Of a DNA stretch of 38,561 nt, positions 1 to 8,147 are shown piece after piece (within the stretch, counting starts at the first letter, position 1; every line of letters starts with the position of its first letter). This DNA comes from JAFGWO01 sp965603295. GTDB taxonomy: Bacteria > BMS3Abin14. The notes below the pieces were generated by a model. That model saw only the letters and a program-made list of their open reading frames with translations, had not been told where the DNA came from and ran no database searches. A program made the position numbers and the translations under genes. The stretch is taken from assembly GCA_965603295.1 (NCBI GenBank), contig CBFDCL010000010.1, positions 1 to 38,561 of the forward strand. The letters are read 5' to 3'.

Positions 1-69
1 ACCTGGACCGAAGAACTGGTACATAGTGTCAATGCAACGTGGAAAGAAAAACCGAGATATCATAAATAA
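1..69 (+). CDS. 3' end of an unknown protein (partial, cut by window edge)
   Basis: Frame 1 is open from the window edge to a TAA at 67-69 and gives 22 residues ending KPRYHK. No family can be recognised from so short a tail. It lies in the same direction as the next gene, about 60 bases upstream of it. The frame could be open by chance. Confidence 0.3.
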   Translation, partial: TWTEELVHSVNATWKEKPRYHK

Positions 70-128
70 TTTTCTTATCTTTTTTATACGAAGATTAGGA
101 CCAGGACTAGGTCTAGAAATAGGATAAA

Positions 129-368
129 ATGATCGCCATGAAGATCTTTTCCCCGGATGAACTCGCCAAATACGATGGATTGAACGGAAGGCCCGCCTAT
201 GTGGCTTACCTTGGGAAGGTTTACGACGTATCTGAAATGCACGAGGCCGATCACGGCGACCATTTCGGGCACCCCTTCGGAGTGGATCACACCGACGCCA
301 TGGATGATGCCCCCCACGGCGACAACCTGCTGTTCGAATTCCCGGTGGTTGGGAGATACAAAGACTGA
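129..368 (+). CDS. small cytochrome b5-like heme-binding protein
   Basis: A 79-residue protein that is a single cytochrome b5-like domain. It opens with the family's characteristic FSPDELAKYDGLNG segment, then AYLGKVYDVSE, then a His-rich loop (HGDHFGHPFGVDHTD) and APHGD before a final FPVVG. The two axial heme ligands are inferred to be a His in the GDHFGH loop and the His of APHGD; the usual Trp before the first His is not present. There is no signal peptide, so it should be a soluble electron carrier. An AGGA at 121-124 sits 4 bases before the ATG at 129; a second in-frame ATG at 138 is an alternative start. Partner proteins are not evident from the neighbours. Confidence 0.8.
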   Translation: MIAMKIFSPDELAKYDGLNGRPAYVAYLGKVYDVSEMHEADHGDHFGHPFGVDHTDAMDDAPHGDNLLFEFPVVGRYKD

Positions 369-390
369 GCCCGGGGGGGGTGCGGCTCAG
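365..390 (+). terminator. possible hairpin terminator after the cytochrome b5-like gene
   Basis: CTGAGCC at 365-371 pairs perfectly with GGCTCAG at 384-390 across a G-rich loop, and the stop codon lies within the left arm. The T-run that follows is weak (CCTTTGTATT), so this is only a possible terminator. Confidence 0.35.
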
Positions 391-400
391 CCTTTGTATT

Positions 401-530
401 CAATTTCAAATTTCATATTTCAAACCACAACTTCAAACCTCAAACTTCAAACACTCAAACTCTCAAACCAACTCTGAACCCTGAACTTCCTGTTCCCAAT
501 TCAATTACCCACGTTAAACATTAAACGTTA
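401..530. repeat. composite heptad array
   Basis: The spacer is built of 7- to 8-base units: TTTCAAA-type, then TTCAAAC/CTCAAAC alternation, then CTGAAC-type, then GTTAAAC/ATTAAAC. The 25 bases at 428-452 recur exactly at 29042-29066. The rest of the spacer to 602 shows no gene or clear promoter. Confidence 0.75.
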
Positions 531-602
531 TTCTTTGATCGTCCAACCGCTCCGTTACCATGTCTCCTGGTCGGGATCTTCTCCTGGTTCCTGTTTACAT
601 CC

Positions 603-1460
603 TTACATGATCGCTTCCCAAATCGTTACCAAAGCCACCAGAATGAAAAGAATACCGAGGGACCGCTCCATGATTCTTTGTAGGATCCTCTCCCCCACGT
701 AGCTTCCCAAACGGGCACCGATAATCACTCCGGGAACGGTAAAGACCACGATGGAAAATACCGTGGTCAAAGTATCTCCCCCGTGGCCCAAAAATCGAAC
801 CAGGTGCCCCCCCGAGGCGGAAAGGGCCGTTACCGCAACCACAAAAACGCTCGTCGCAATTGAAACACGACTGGGCACGCGGCAGCGCTGCAAGAGGAAG
901 TAACCGTTCATCTCTCCGAGTCCGGTTGAGACCAGGCCGACGAAAAGGCCTCCCACACCCGTGAGAAGCAACCCTTCGCCCCTGTTGCAGACCGTGTACT
1001 CGATCGTCTCACCCTCTGCTGTAACGAGAGTGGTTTGCGCTGCCAGAGGGTGTTCCTTGCGGTGGATATCCTGGTCCAGCCTTTGGACTTCTATCGGTTC
1101 CGGGCCCCGAAGAAAACTCATCGAGATGGCTAGGAGTCCCATACCAAGGATCAGCTTCAAAGCAACAGGAGGGAAAATTCCCGCAAGATACGTCCCGATG
1201 AGAGCCGCGGGGATGGTAGCCATAAGGAGGGTAAGTCCAAGCCGGAAATCGATAAGCCCCTTACGCGAATATGCCCGAACGCCGCTGACAAAACCGAACA
1301 CTTCCGTGATGAGGGCGGTCCCGATCGCTACCCCTGGTTCGAGCCGGAGCAGGAGAATGAAAATGGGGGAAAAGAATGTGGCGCCGCCGACACCGGAAGC
1401 CATGGCGGTGGTGGCGACCAGGACGGCCACGGGGAACATATACCAGTATTGGAAAGTCAT
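603..1460 (-). CDS. TauE/SafE family sulfite exporter-like membrane protein
   Basis: A 285-residue polytopic membrane protein of the TauE/SafE (DUF81) family, whose members move sulfite, sulfoacetate and related organic or sulfur anions across the inner membrane. The N-terminus carries the family's glycine-rich GVGGATFFSPIF segment around residues 23-34 and then AIGTALITEVFGFVSG; a second half-repeat (GVGGLFVGLVSTGLGEMNGYFLLQ) follows from about residue 167, giving the usual two-fold repeat of about eight helices. A hydrophilic insert near residues 120-155 separates the halves. The substrate cannot be read from the sequence. The ATG at 1460 has no good Shine-Dalgarno and lies next to a heptad array; MFPVAV seven codons in is an alternative start. 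Confidence 0.88.
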   Translation of the reverse strand: MTFQYWYMFPVAVLVATTAMASGVGGATFFSPIFILLLRLEPGVAIGTALITEVFGFVSGVRAYSRKGLIDFRLGLTLLMATIPAALIGTYLAGIFPPVALKLILGMGLLAISMSFLRGPEPIEVQRLDQDIHRKEHPLAAQTTLVTAEGETIEYTVCNRGEGLLLTGVGGLFVGLVSTGLGEMNGYFLLQRCRVPSRVSIATSVFVVAVTALSASGGHLVRFLGHGGDTLTTVFSIVVFTVPGVIIGARLGSYVGERILQRIMERSLGILFILVALVTIWEAIM

Positions 1461-1566
1461 GATAATCAGTGATAAGTAATTTGTAATTGGTGATTGATGA
1501 TTGGGAAAAATCAGTTACTGATCACCAATTACCGCTTTTAGATTCAAACATCAAACTTCAATCTTG
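1461..1566. repeat. heptad arrays upstream of the TauE-like gene
   Basis: GTGATAA/GTAATTG/GTGATTG/ATGATTG units are followed by inverse-sense ATCACCAATTA and TTCAAAC-like units. Related units recur at 28961-28988 and 35639-35659. Confidence 0.65.
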
Positions 1567-1656
1567 GTTTTTATCCAATACTCTGACAACCTGATGCCCC
1601 AACACCTGATATTTTTTGATTCTTTCTATTCCATCAGTGATCCCCTGGGAGTTTTT

Positions 1657-1691
1657 CCAGACACCAGACACTAGCCACCAGACACTGAGCT
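1657..1691. repeat. CCAGACA heptad array overlapping the 3' end of pgi
   Basis: Five in-phase units: CCAGACA at 1657, 1664 and 1678, with CTAGCCA at 1671 and CTGAGCT at 1685. The pgi stop codon (CTA on the plus strand, 1671-1673) lies in the third unit, so the last residues of that protein are encoded by the array. Confidence 0.75.
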
Positions 1692-3392
1692 GTCAGCTAC
1701 TGCGGTTGACAGATCCCTTATCCCCTCCACCACATCCCCATTGATATGAAATCGGATGACCTTCCTTCCGGCATCGATGAGGGCCTGACGGTCTCCCATG
1801 GCCTGGGCCGCTTTAAGAACACCGAAGGTAATGGAAGAACCTCTCTCCCCCGGGTTGTCGGGGATTGGGAGGTCTTCCTTGTCTTGGGAAGTGATCTGGA
1901 TGAAGAGCCCGTTTCCCCTATCGCCCTTGTGAAGCTGCCCCGTGGAGTGCAGGAACCTGGGGCCGAAGCCAACCGTTGTGGCGACCTTGAGCCGATCCCG
2001 GATCCGGAGGCGGAGTTCATCGAGGACAAGAGCCGCTTCCGGGGTGGGGTTGATGTAGGCCTGCAGGGCAACGTAGCCTCCGGTCTCCCCGAGCCCAAGG
2101 AACTTTTCCATGGCATTTTTAAGGCTGTTAACCGGGGAAAAAGAATGGATTTCAATTCCACTTTCCAACAAGGCCGGCGTCGTTGCGGGAAGGAGTCCCT
2201 GGACCCTGTATTCCTCGATCATCCGCCTTGCCTGAATCTTGGCGGATTCGACGTCCGGCTGGTCGAAGGGATTGATCCCCATGAAATACCCCGCCACAGC
2301 GGTGGCCATCTCCCAGCGGTAAAACTCCGCCCCGATGTCATAGGGATTGCTTAACTCGATGCGGACAACCGGATGCTCGGCTTTCTCCAGGGCGAGAACC
2401 CTGGCCTCGAAGGTGATATCCCCATTCAGGGAAAGGGAGACAAAGAGACGATCCGTACCGTAGACGGCAGGGGACCCGGGGAGTTCCCCTTCCACGGGCA
2501 GGATCCCCTTACCCTCCTTGCCGGTGCTCTCGGCAAGAAGCTGCTCGATCCAGGCGCCCAGGGGAGAGAGGATCGGGGAAGAGATCAGGGTAAGCTTGTC
2601 CCGGCCCAGGGTTTGAAGGGTTCCCAGGATCGCGCCCAGGACAGCCCCCGTGTTCCGGCCCTCTGTTGGATCGGGCAGCCTCGATTGCCTGGCCATGGAC
2701 TCGGCCTTCTCCAGAAGCAGGCCGATGTCGATACCAAGGAGGGCGGCGGGGACCAGGCCGAAAAAGGACAGAGCGCTGTAGCGACCGCCGATGTCGGGAT
2801 CGTTAAGAAACGTTTCCCGAAAACCGAGATCATTTGCCAGGGTATGAAGGGCGCTTCCCGGATCGGTTATCGCGATAAAATGGTTTCCCGCGTCCTGGAC
2901 CCCTAATTTCTCCAGAGTCCGGTTGTAAAAATACCTGAAAAAAGCAAGGGTCTCGGAGGTGGTTCCGGATTTTGTGGAGACCACGAACAGGGTTCTGGAC
3001 AGGTCGAGCCGTTCTGCGTGAGCCCGAACAGCCGCCGGGTCGGTAGTATCGAGTACTCGCAGATCGAGGTACCCTTCCCTGACACCGAAGACTTTGCCCA
3101 GCAGGTCAGGGGCCAGGCTCGAGCCTCCCATGCCCAACAACAGAGCGTGGGTGTATCCGTCGTTTCTGGTGTTTCGAACCAGATCCTCTAACCGAGGAAT
3201 CTCCTTTACCATGTTTTCGGGGCTTTTCAGCCATCCGAACCTGTTGACAATCTCGGCGGGGTTTTCTTTCCAGATGGTGTGATCATGATCCAGAATCCGG
3301 GGAATAATGCGCCCCTCCCGGAGCCTGGTGAGGGATGCCGTCACTGCATCGGTGTACCTTCCCATCTGGTAAAGGAATTTTGTCCGGTTCAT
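1671..3392 (-). CDS. pgi: glucose-6-phosphate isomerase (SIS-domain type related to the transaldolase/PGI fusion)
   Basis: Interconverts glucose 6-phosphate and fructose 6-phosphate in the cytoplasm. The 573-residue protein begins with DHTIWKENPAEIVNRFGWL, typical of the PGI half of fused transaldolase-PGI enzymes, here without the transaldolase. Sugar-phosphate binding motifs follow: GMGGSSLAPDLLG near 90, STKSGTTSETLAFFRYF near 140, and HSTGQLHKGDRGNGLF near 485, whose His/Gln/Lys belong to the active site. The reading frame is open back to 3494, but the ATG at 3392 has a GGGAG six bases upstream and begins the conserved sequence; the extra 34 residues are read from repeat-rich spacer. Its end lies in a CCAGACA heptad array. 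rpiB is upstream on the same strand, suggesting a sugar-phosphate pair. Confidence 0.9.
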   Translation of the reverse strand: MNRTKFLYQMGRYTDAVTASLTRLREGRIIPRILDHDHTIWKENPAEIVNRFGWLKSPENMVKEIPRLEDLVRNTRNDGYTHALLLGMGGSSLAPDLLGKVFGVREGYLDLRVLDTTDPAAVRAHAERLDLSRTLFVVSTKSGTTSETLAFFRYFYNRTLEKLGVQDAGNHFIAITDPGSALHTLANDLGFRETFLNDPDIGGRYSALSFFGLVPAALLGIDIGLLLEKAESMARQSRLPDPTEGRNTGAVLGAILGTLQTLGRDKLTLISSPILSPLGAWIEQLLAESTGKEGKGILPVEGELPGSPAVYGTDRLFVSLSLNGDITFEARVLALEKAEHPVVRIELSNPYDIGAEFYRWEMATAVAGYFMGINPFDQPDVESAKIQARRMIEEYRVQGLLPATTPALLESGIEIHSFSPVNSLKNAMEKFLGLGETGGYVALQAYINPTPEAALVLDELRLRIRDRLKVATTVGFGPRFLHSTGQLHKGDRGNGLFIQITSQDKEDLPIPDNPGERGSSITFGVLKAAQAMGDRQALIDAGRKVIRFHINGDVVEGIRDLSTAVADSSVSGG

Positions 3393-3488
3393 GAGAGCTC
3401 CCTGGAGCAAGAATGTAGAAAACAGGATGCAGAACGCAGAAGAAAAGCCGAAAAACACCTTGACGAGAATGGCAGGGCAACGAACGCT

Positions 3489-3537
3489 TTTCAACTTTCA
3501 ACTTTCAACTTTCAACTTTCAACTTTCTACTTTCTAC
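3489..3537. repeat. TTTCAAC tandem heptad array (5 exact plus 2 variant copies)
   Basis: TTTCAAC is repeated exactly at 3489, 3496, 3503, 3510 and 3517, then TTTCTAC at 3524 and 3531. It fills the spacer between rpiB and pgi, and the rpiB stop codon lies in the last unit. It is one of the cleanest heptad arrays in the window. Confidence 0.95.
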
Positions 3538-3986
3538 TTACAATATTTCCTTTCCATCTCTTTAACCTTCCCCAGTCTGCGGACGTGTCTCTCCTCCCCG
3601 GAAAAACGCGCTGCCAGAAAGGTCCTTACCAGCTCCAGGGCCAGCTCCGGGCCGATAACCCGGGCCCCCAGGACTAGGACGTTGATGTCGTCGTGCTCCA
3701 CACCCTGGCGAGCAGAGTAGGTGTCGTGGCACAGGCCCGCCCGGATGCCGGGGATTTTGTTTGCGACAACGCTCACGCCGACGCCACTCCCGCAGATGAG
3801 GATCCCTCTGTCCGCACGTCGGGCGGCCACCATCTCTCCGACGTCGCGGGCGATATCGGGATAGTCCACGGGATCGGTGCTGTGGGTTCCCAGATTGGTC
3901 ATCCGGATTCCTTCGTCGACAAGTGATTGGAATATTTTTTCTTTAAAATAAAAGCCTGCGTGGTCGGAAGCGATAACGGTTCGCAT
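3534..3986 (-). CDS. rpiB: ribose-5-phosphate isomerase B
   Basis: A 150-residue RpiB/LacAB-family protein that interconverts ribose 5-phosphate and ribulose 5-phosphate in the non-oxidative pentose phosphate pathway. The N-terminal IASDHAGF is the phosphate-binding start of the fold; CGSGVGVSVVANKIPGIRAGLCHD (about residues 65-88) carries the catalytic Cys and the glycine loop, and SARQGVEHDDINVLVLGARVIG is the second signature. Length is normal for the family. The ATG at 3986 has only a weak ribosome site (GGGTATCTTC). The gene ends in the TTTCAAC array and probably precedes pgi in transcription. Confidence 0.93.
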   Translation of the reverse strand: MRTVIASDHAGFYFKEKIFQSLVDEGIRMTNLGTHSTDPVDYPDIARDVGEMVAARRADRGILICGSGVGVSVVANKIPGIRAGLCHDTYSARQGVEHDDINVLVLGARVIGPELALELVRTFLAARFSGEERHVRRLGKVKEMERKYCK

Positions 3987-4212
3987 GAAGATACCCGCCT
4001 TCGGGTTTCGCTGACAGCCAGGGGCTGCCGGCTAATGGTTTTCATCTTTTGATTACCATATCGCAGGAACCTTTGAAAGCCGGGGAAGTCGGAAGGTGAT
4101 TAATTTTTTGATAATTTTTTTAAACATTTTTCACGTTCCGGGGGTACAGTAATAATCAGTGAACCCTGTTTCCGTCATCGTCATGGTCAGATGTCTTTTC
4201 CGGGAGGTTTTG

Positions 4213-5175
4213 ATGAACCGGTTTGAAGATTGTATTCACTCGGGAGAAAAGAAAGGGCTTTTCTCCGAGGGGATCGATGTCATCCAGGTCAATGTGGGGC
4301 TGCGATGCAACCAGACCTGTACCCATTGTCACCTTGGAGCATCACCCCACCGTGATGAGATCATGGGATGGTCCACCATGGAGAAGATCCTGGACCTTGC
4401 CCGGATCGTTCGTCCGGAGATGGTGGATATCACGGGGGGGGCTCCGGAACTGAACCCTTGTCTTGGGAAGTTCATTATTGCCCTTGCGGACAAGGGTTTC
4501 GAAATTCAGGTCAGGACCAATCTCACGGCCATTGCCGAACCGGAGAACCGGGACCTGATGGAACTGCTAAAAAGCCGTCGCGTCAAACTGGTGGGATCCC
4601 TTCCCTGCTACCTGGAGGAAAAGGTTCGGGACCAACGTGGAGAAGGGGTTTACGAAAAGAGCGTTGAGGCCGTTCGACAATTGAACCGACTGGGATACGG
4701 TAAAGAGGGAGGGCTCACATTGAACCTGGTCTACAACCCCGGCGGGCCTTTTCTCCCCGGGGACCAGAGGATCCTGGAAGAGGACTACAGGAGGGAGCTC
4801 GGCAGCCGGTTCGGTCTCACCTTTTCGAACCTTCTTACCATCGCCAACATGCCCATCGGCCGTTTTCTCGAGATCCTCGAAAAAAAGGACCGGTACGAAA
4901 AATACATGGGACTCCTCGAGAGGAACTTCAACCGGGATACGGTTCCCGGGCTCATGTGCCGCAGGCAGGTCAGCGTGGGCTGGGACGGGCATCTTTACGA
5001 TTGTGATTTCAACCTTGCCCTCGGACTCACGGTGAATCACGGTGCCCCGGACCACATTGATCGATGGAACCCGGAATCGATGAAAACCCGGAGGATTGTC
5101 ACCGGCCGGCACTGCTTCGGATGTACGGCGGGAAGCGGATCGTCCTGCGGGGGAGCACTGACAGAAGCAGTGTAG
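4213..5175 (+). CDS. arsS: arsenosugar biosynthesis radical SAM protein, ArsS-like
   Basis: A radical S-adenosylmethionine enzyme of 320 residues. The [4Fe-4S] motif CNQTCTHC (Cys32, Cys36, Cys39) is near the N-terminus, followed by VDITGGAPELNP, the glycine-rich SAM-binding strand. The C-terminal third carries the ArsS/DUF3641 signature: MCRRQVSVGWDGHLYDCDFN and HCFGCTAGSGSSCGG, extra cysteines probably binding auxiliary iron-sulfur. ArsS is known to attach the 5'-deoxyadenosyl group to dimethylarsenite in arsenosugar synthesis; that this copy does so is inferred from family and neighbours. An ATG at 4213 with GGGAGG five bases upstream is preferred over the GTG at 4159. No ArsM arsenite methyltransferase, which would make its substrate, is in the window. 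Confidence 0.85.
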   Translation: MNRFEDCIHSGEKKGLFSEGIDVIQVNVGLRCNQTCTHCHLGASPHRDEIMGWSTMEKILDLARIVRPEMVDITGGAPELNPCLGKFIIALADKGFEIQVRTNLTAIAEPENRDLMELLKSRRVKLVGSLPCYLEEKVRDQRGEGVYEKSVEAVRQLNRLGYGKEGGLTLNLVYNPGGPFLPGDQRILEEDYRRELGSRFGLTFSNLLTIANMPIGRFLEILEKKDRYEKYMGLLERNFNRDTVPGLMCRRQVSVGWDGHLYDCDFNLALGLTVNHGAPDHIDRWNPESMKTRRIVTGRHCFGCTAGSGSSCGGALTEAV

Positions 5176-5188
5176 AATGCAGGGTGCA

Positions 5189-5207
5189 CCCTTCGACAGG
5201 CTCAGGG
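5189..5207 (+). repeat. dispersed CCCTTCGACAGGCTCAGGG motif
   Basis: A 19-base motif just after the arsS-like gene. A near copy (CCCTTCGACAAGCTCAGG) occurs at 31428-31445. It does not belong to the heptad families. Confidence 0.55.
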
Positions 5208-5243
5208 CCTACGGGAGTGCAGAGTGAAGGAAAAATGGGTTCC

Positions 5244-5370
5244 TCCAGGATCCAGGAATCAGGATCCAGAAGCTAGCAGGAAATACTTTCTACGTGTTTT
5301 TCCTCTGAACTCTGAACCCTGAACTCTGAACTGGTTTTCCACGTTGAACGTTAAACATTAAACGTTAAAC
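5244..5370. repeat. four heptad families in series
   Basis: TCCAGGA-type units run from 5244 to 5278, TCTGAAC/CCTGAAC units are at 5304-5331 (four in phase), and GTTGAAC/GTTAAAC/ATTAAAC/GTTAAAC at 5343-5370 (four in phase). They fill the spacer up to the TVP38-like gene; no separate promoter is visible. Confidence 0.9.
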
Positions 5371-5386
5371 TCCTTAAGGTGTTCCC

Positions 5387-6112
5387 GTGATTGAAGAACA
5401 GAAAGAAAAAGACCGTTCGTCCGGGCTCTGGCGTCCGGTGCTCCTCCTGGGCGTTGTCATCCTGATCATCACCTTGTCCCGGATGTTCGGGGCCGGGGAG
5501 CAGCTCTTGCGTTTGAGGGACTGGATCGCGGGTCTGGGTCCTGCCGGCCCTCTGGTTTTCGCGGTGGTCTATGCCTTTGCCACCGTTGCGGCCCTCCCCG
5601 GTTCCGTTCTTTCCGTGGCCGCGGGAGCCCTTTTCGGGCCGGTCCTCGGTGTTCTCACCGTCATCGTTGCTGCCACCGTCGGAGCCTCCCTGGCTTTTCT
5701 GGTGTCCCGCTACTTTGCCCGGCAGGCGGTGGCCGGATGGCTGGAGAAGAACGACCGCTTTCGAAGGCTCGACGACCTGACGGAAAAACACGGGGGCATT
5801 ATCGTGGCTGTCACCCGGCTCGTTCCCCTGTTCCCCTTCAACCTACTCAATTACGGTTTCGGGCTCACCAAGGTGCCGTTTAAAACCTACGTCTGGTGGT
5901 CGGCGGTGTGCATGCTCCCGGGGACGGTTCTTTACGTGGTCGGTTCTGCCGCCATCTACGAAGCTGCGGCCGGAGGGCGGGTTCCGTGGGCCCTCGTTGT
6001 CGTGGTTATTCTTGTACTCGGGCTGATCTCTTTCCTGACAAGGAGGATTAAAAGGGGCCTTCAAGGAAAAGGTTCGCCCGAAAAAATAACCGGAGGTCAA
6101 TCCGATGGATAA
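5387..6112 (+). CDS. TVP38/TMEM64 family membrane protein (VTT domain)
   Basis: A 241-residue inner membrane protein of the TVP38/TMEM64 (DedA-related) family. The VTT-domain signatures are clear: GALFGPVLGVLTVIVAATVGASLAFLVSRYFAR near residues 80-112 and RLVPLFPFNLLNYGFGLTKVPF near 145-166, with a Lys/Arg-rich tail. Members are thought to act as lipid or small-solute transporters; the precise job here is unknown. It begins with GTG at 5387 behind AAGGTG, and its last 8 bases overlap the oxidoreductase gene, so the two are translationally coupled. TVP38-like genes commonly accompany ArsS and the TIGR04282/TIGR04283 glycosyltransferases, which is the case here. Confidence 0.88.
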   Translation: MIEEQKEKDRSSGLWRPVLLLGVVILIITLSRMFGAGEQLLRLRDWIAGLGPAGPLVFAVVYAFATVAALPGSVLSVAAGALFGPVLGVLTVIVAATVGASLAFLVSRYFARQAVAGWLEKNDRFRRLDDLTEKHGGIIVAVTRLVPLFPFNLLNYGFGLTKVPFKTYVWWSAVCMLPGTVLYVVGSAAIYEAAAGGRVPWALVVVVILVLGLISFLTRRIKRGLQGKGSPEKITGGQSDG

Positions 6113-7637
6113 TGCGCCGCGTGTTGTTCCTCCAGACGCGTTTAACCGGAAGCTGGAAGAGAACGTCCACCCTCCAGGTTGGATCAACCCCGATCCAGCT
6201 CCCAGATACAACATCGTCGTCATCGGGGCCGGGACCGCCGGCCTGGTCACGGCCGCCGGAACGGCTGGTCTCGGAGGAAAAGTGGCCCTGGTGGAGCGCC
6301 ACCTCATGGGAGGAGACTGCCTGAACACCGGTTGTGTCCCGTCAAAATGCCTCATCAGGTCGGGCCGCGCCGCCGCGGCCCTTAGGGACGCCGGTCCGTT
6401 CGGAATCCGCGGGATCGATGGGTATGAGGTGAATTTCCCGTCAGTAATGGAGCGGATGCGGCGGCTCCGTTCCGGAATCAGCGTAAACGATTCGGCGAAG
6501 CGGTTCTCAGAAGAACTGGGGGTGGACGTGTTCCTGGGGGACGCCCGGTTTTCCGGAACCGACACCGTCAACGTGGACGACACAATCCTTAAGTTCCGAA
6601 AAGCCGTCATCGCCACCGGAGCCAGGGCTTTCGTACCCTCTGTCGACGGTCTTTCCGAGGCCGGTTTCCTCACCAACGAGACCGTTTTTAACCTCACTTC
6701 ACTACCGGAAAAACTGGCCGTGATCGGGGCCGGCCCCCTCGGGTGTGAGCTGGCCCAGGCCTTCGCGCGGTTGGGCAGCCGGGTCTTTCTTCTGCAAAGG
6801 GGGGATCAGATCATGCCCCGTGAGGACCCCGACGCGGCCCGGATCGTGGAAAGAGCGATGGTGACGGAAGGCATCGAGCTGATCCTCCCGTGTGACCTCA
6901 AAAGGGTGGAAAAGACACGGGACGGGAAGGTCATCCACCTGGAATGTGAAGGGGACGCCAGGCAGATCACCGTGGACGAGATCCTCGTAGGGGCGGGCAG
7001 GGTGCCCAACGTGGAAGGGTTGGACCTGGAACAGGTGGGGGTCTCTTTCGACAAGAGGAAAGGGATCAGGGTAGACGAGTACCTGCGCACCGACAACCCG
7101 AGGATCTTCGCCGCCGGGGACGTATGTTCCCCTTACAAATTCACCCACGCGGCCGATGCCATGGCCCGCATCGTCATCCAGAACGCTCTCTTTCTGGGGC
7201 GGAAGAAGACCAGCGCCCTTAACATCCCATGGTGCACTTATACCGACCCGGAGGTTGCCCACGTGGGGGAGTACGAAAAGGATCTGGAGAAAAAGGGGAT
7301 TCCCTTTCGGACTTTCACGATTCCCATGGCCGAAGTGGACCGCGCCATTGCTGAAAGTGAAACGGAGGGGATGGTAAAAATCCATGTGCGGGAAAGAAGC
7401 GGAAAAATCCTCGGCGCTACCATCGTTGCGTCTCAGGCTGGTGAGATGATCGGCGAAGTCATCACCGCCATGCGGGCGAAGATGAGCCTCGGGGGCCTTT
7501 CCGGGGTTATCCACCCGTACCCCACCCGGGCCGAAGGGATTCGTAAGGCAGCCGACGCTTACAATCGAACCCGTCTCACCCCGGGAGTTAAACGATTGTT
7601 TGAAGCGATATTGAAATGGCAGAGGGGAGGGAAATAA
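6105..7637 (+). CDS. FAD-dependent dithiol/disulfide oxidoreductase (mercuric reductase/lipoamide dehydrogenase superfamily)
   Basis: A 510-residue class I pyridine nucleotide-disulfide oxidoreductase. It has an FAD fold (VVIGAGTAGL near 36), the redox-active disulfide in GGDCLNTGCVPSKCL, a NAD(P)H fold (LAVIGAGPLGCELAQAF near 205), the second FAD motif IFAAGDVC, and a dimerisation domain ending HPYPTRAEGIR. There is no N-terminal heavy-metal domain and no C-terminal vicinal Cys pair, so it should not be called a true MerA. A GGAGG lies 8 bases before the ATG, and the start overlaps the TVP38-like gene. Its position suggests reduction of a thiol or arsenical in the arsenosugar-type set, but the substrate is not shown by sequence. 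Confidence 0.88.
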   Translation: MDNAPRVVPPDAFNRKLEENVHPPGWINPDPAPRYNIVVIGAGTAGLVTAAGTAGLGGKVALVERHLMGGDCLNTGCVPSKCLIRSGRAAAALRDAGPFGIRGIDGYEVNFPSVMERMRRLRSGISVNDSAKRFSEELGVDVFLGDARFSGTDTVNVDDTILKFRKAVIATGARAFVPSVDGLSEAGFLTNETVFNLTSLPEKLAVIGAGPLGCELAQAFARLGSRVFLLQRGDQIMPREDPDAARIVERAMVTEGIELILPCDLKRVEKTRDGKVIHLECEGDARQITVDEILVGAGRVPNVEGLDLEQVGVSFDKRKGIRVDEYLRTDNPRIFAAGDVCSPYKFTHAADAMARIVIQNALFLGRKKTSALNIPWCTYTDPEVAHVGEYEKDLEKKGIPFRTFTIPMAEVDRAIAESETEGMVKIHVRERSGKILGATIVASQAGEMIGEVITAMRAKMSLGGLSGVIHPYPTRAEGIRKAADAYNRTRLTPGVKRLFEAILKWQRGGK

Positions 7638-8046
7638 CAGGAGCCAGAATCCAGGAGTCAGGAACCGGGAGGGTTAACCATCCAACTTTCTTCTTGATTC
7701 CGTTTATGCAGGCTCCTAGAATTTTACTTGTCTCCTCCAGTCGATCTAGAATGATCGCTGTTTTTGCGTATGCCAAATCTTCTAACAGGATAAGGTAATT
7801 CCGATACTCCTCCGAGGAACCTTGTGAGACATTCAGAAATCGAATCTTATCTGGGAGTGTTCTTTTATTAAAACCTTCGGCAATGTTGGTTGGAAGTGAG
7901 ACAGAGGCACGTCTAAATTGAGATGTAAGCCCATAAAGCTCATGATTCGGGAATGATCTGGTTAAGAAATATATATCAAGGACAAAACGATGAACTTTTT
8001 GCCAGAGAATAAGATCACGGAAGTCTTTTGCAGGGATCTTTGCCAC
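7588..8046 (-). CDS. S23/IVP-like four-helix bundle protein
   Basis: A 152-residue member of the 23S rRNA intervening-sequence (S23) four-helix bundle family. The core shows DFRDLILWQKVHRFVLDIY, FPNHELYGLTSQFRRASVSLPTNIAEGF and SQGSSEEYRNYLILLEDL. The molecular role of free-standing members is unknown; relatives lie in rRNA intervening sequences and beside diversity-generating retroelements (Avd). A GTG at 8046 with AAGGAG seven bases upstream is the best start; a TTG at 8094 is possible. The last ~30 residues are not family-like: they are read from a heptad repeat and then antisense to the end of the oxidoreductase gene. It is the only minus-strand gene in the arsenosugar-type set and lies within a 26-bp inverted repeat, suggesting insertion. 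Confidence 0.85.
   Translation of the reverse strand: MAKIPAKDFRDLILWQKVHRFVLDIYFLTRSFPNHELYGLTSQFRRASVSLPTNIAEGFNKRTLPDKIRFLNVSQGSSEEYRNYLILLEDLAYAKTAIILDRLEETSKILGACINGIKKKVGWLTLPVPDSWILAPVISLPSAISISLQTIV
7638..7663 (+). repeat. left arm of 26-bp perfect inverted repeat around the four-helix gene
   Basis: These 26 bases begin directly after the oxidoreductase stop codon and are the exact reverse complement of 8148-8173. The arm consists of heptads (CAGGAGC, CAGAATC, CAGGAGT, CAGGAAC, from 7638). It lies within the 3' part of the four-helix reading frame. Confidence 0.95.
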
Positions 8047-8147
8047 CTTGTTCTCCTTTGGGAGTTGTTTTTGCTGGAATTTTTCCCCTTTCAATACTCC
8101 AATTGCAATAAACCTGCCGTTGCATCGCTCTCCCGTTCTGATTTTTC

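Noticed and set aside
3393..3494. N-terminal extension of pgi by 34 residues (hydrophobic, signal-like)
   Set aside because: It is read from spacer repeats, PGI is cytoplasmic, and the ATG at 3392 has a ribosome site and starts family sequence.
6105..7637. Mercuric reductase (merA)
   Set aside because: No N-terminal metal-binding domain and no C-terminal cysteine pair; no mer genes adjoin.
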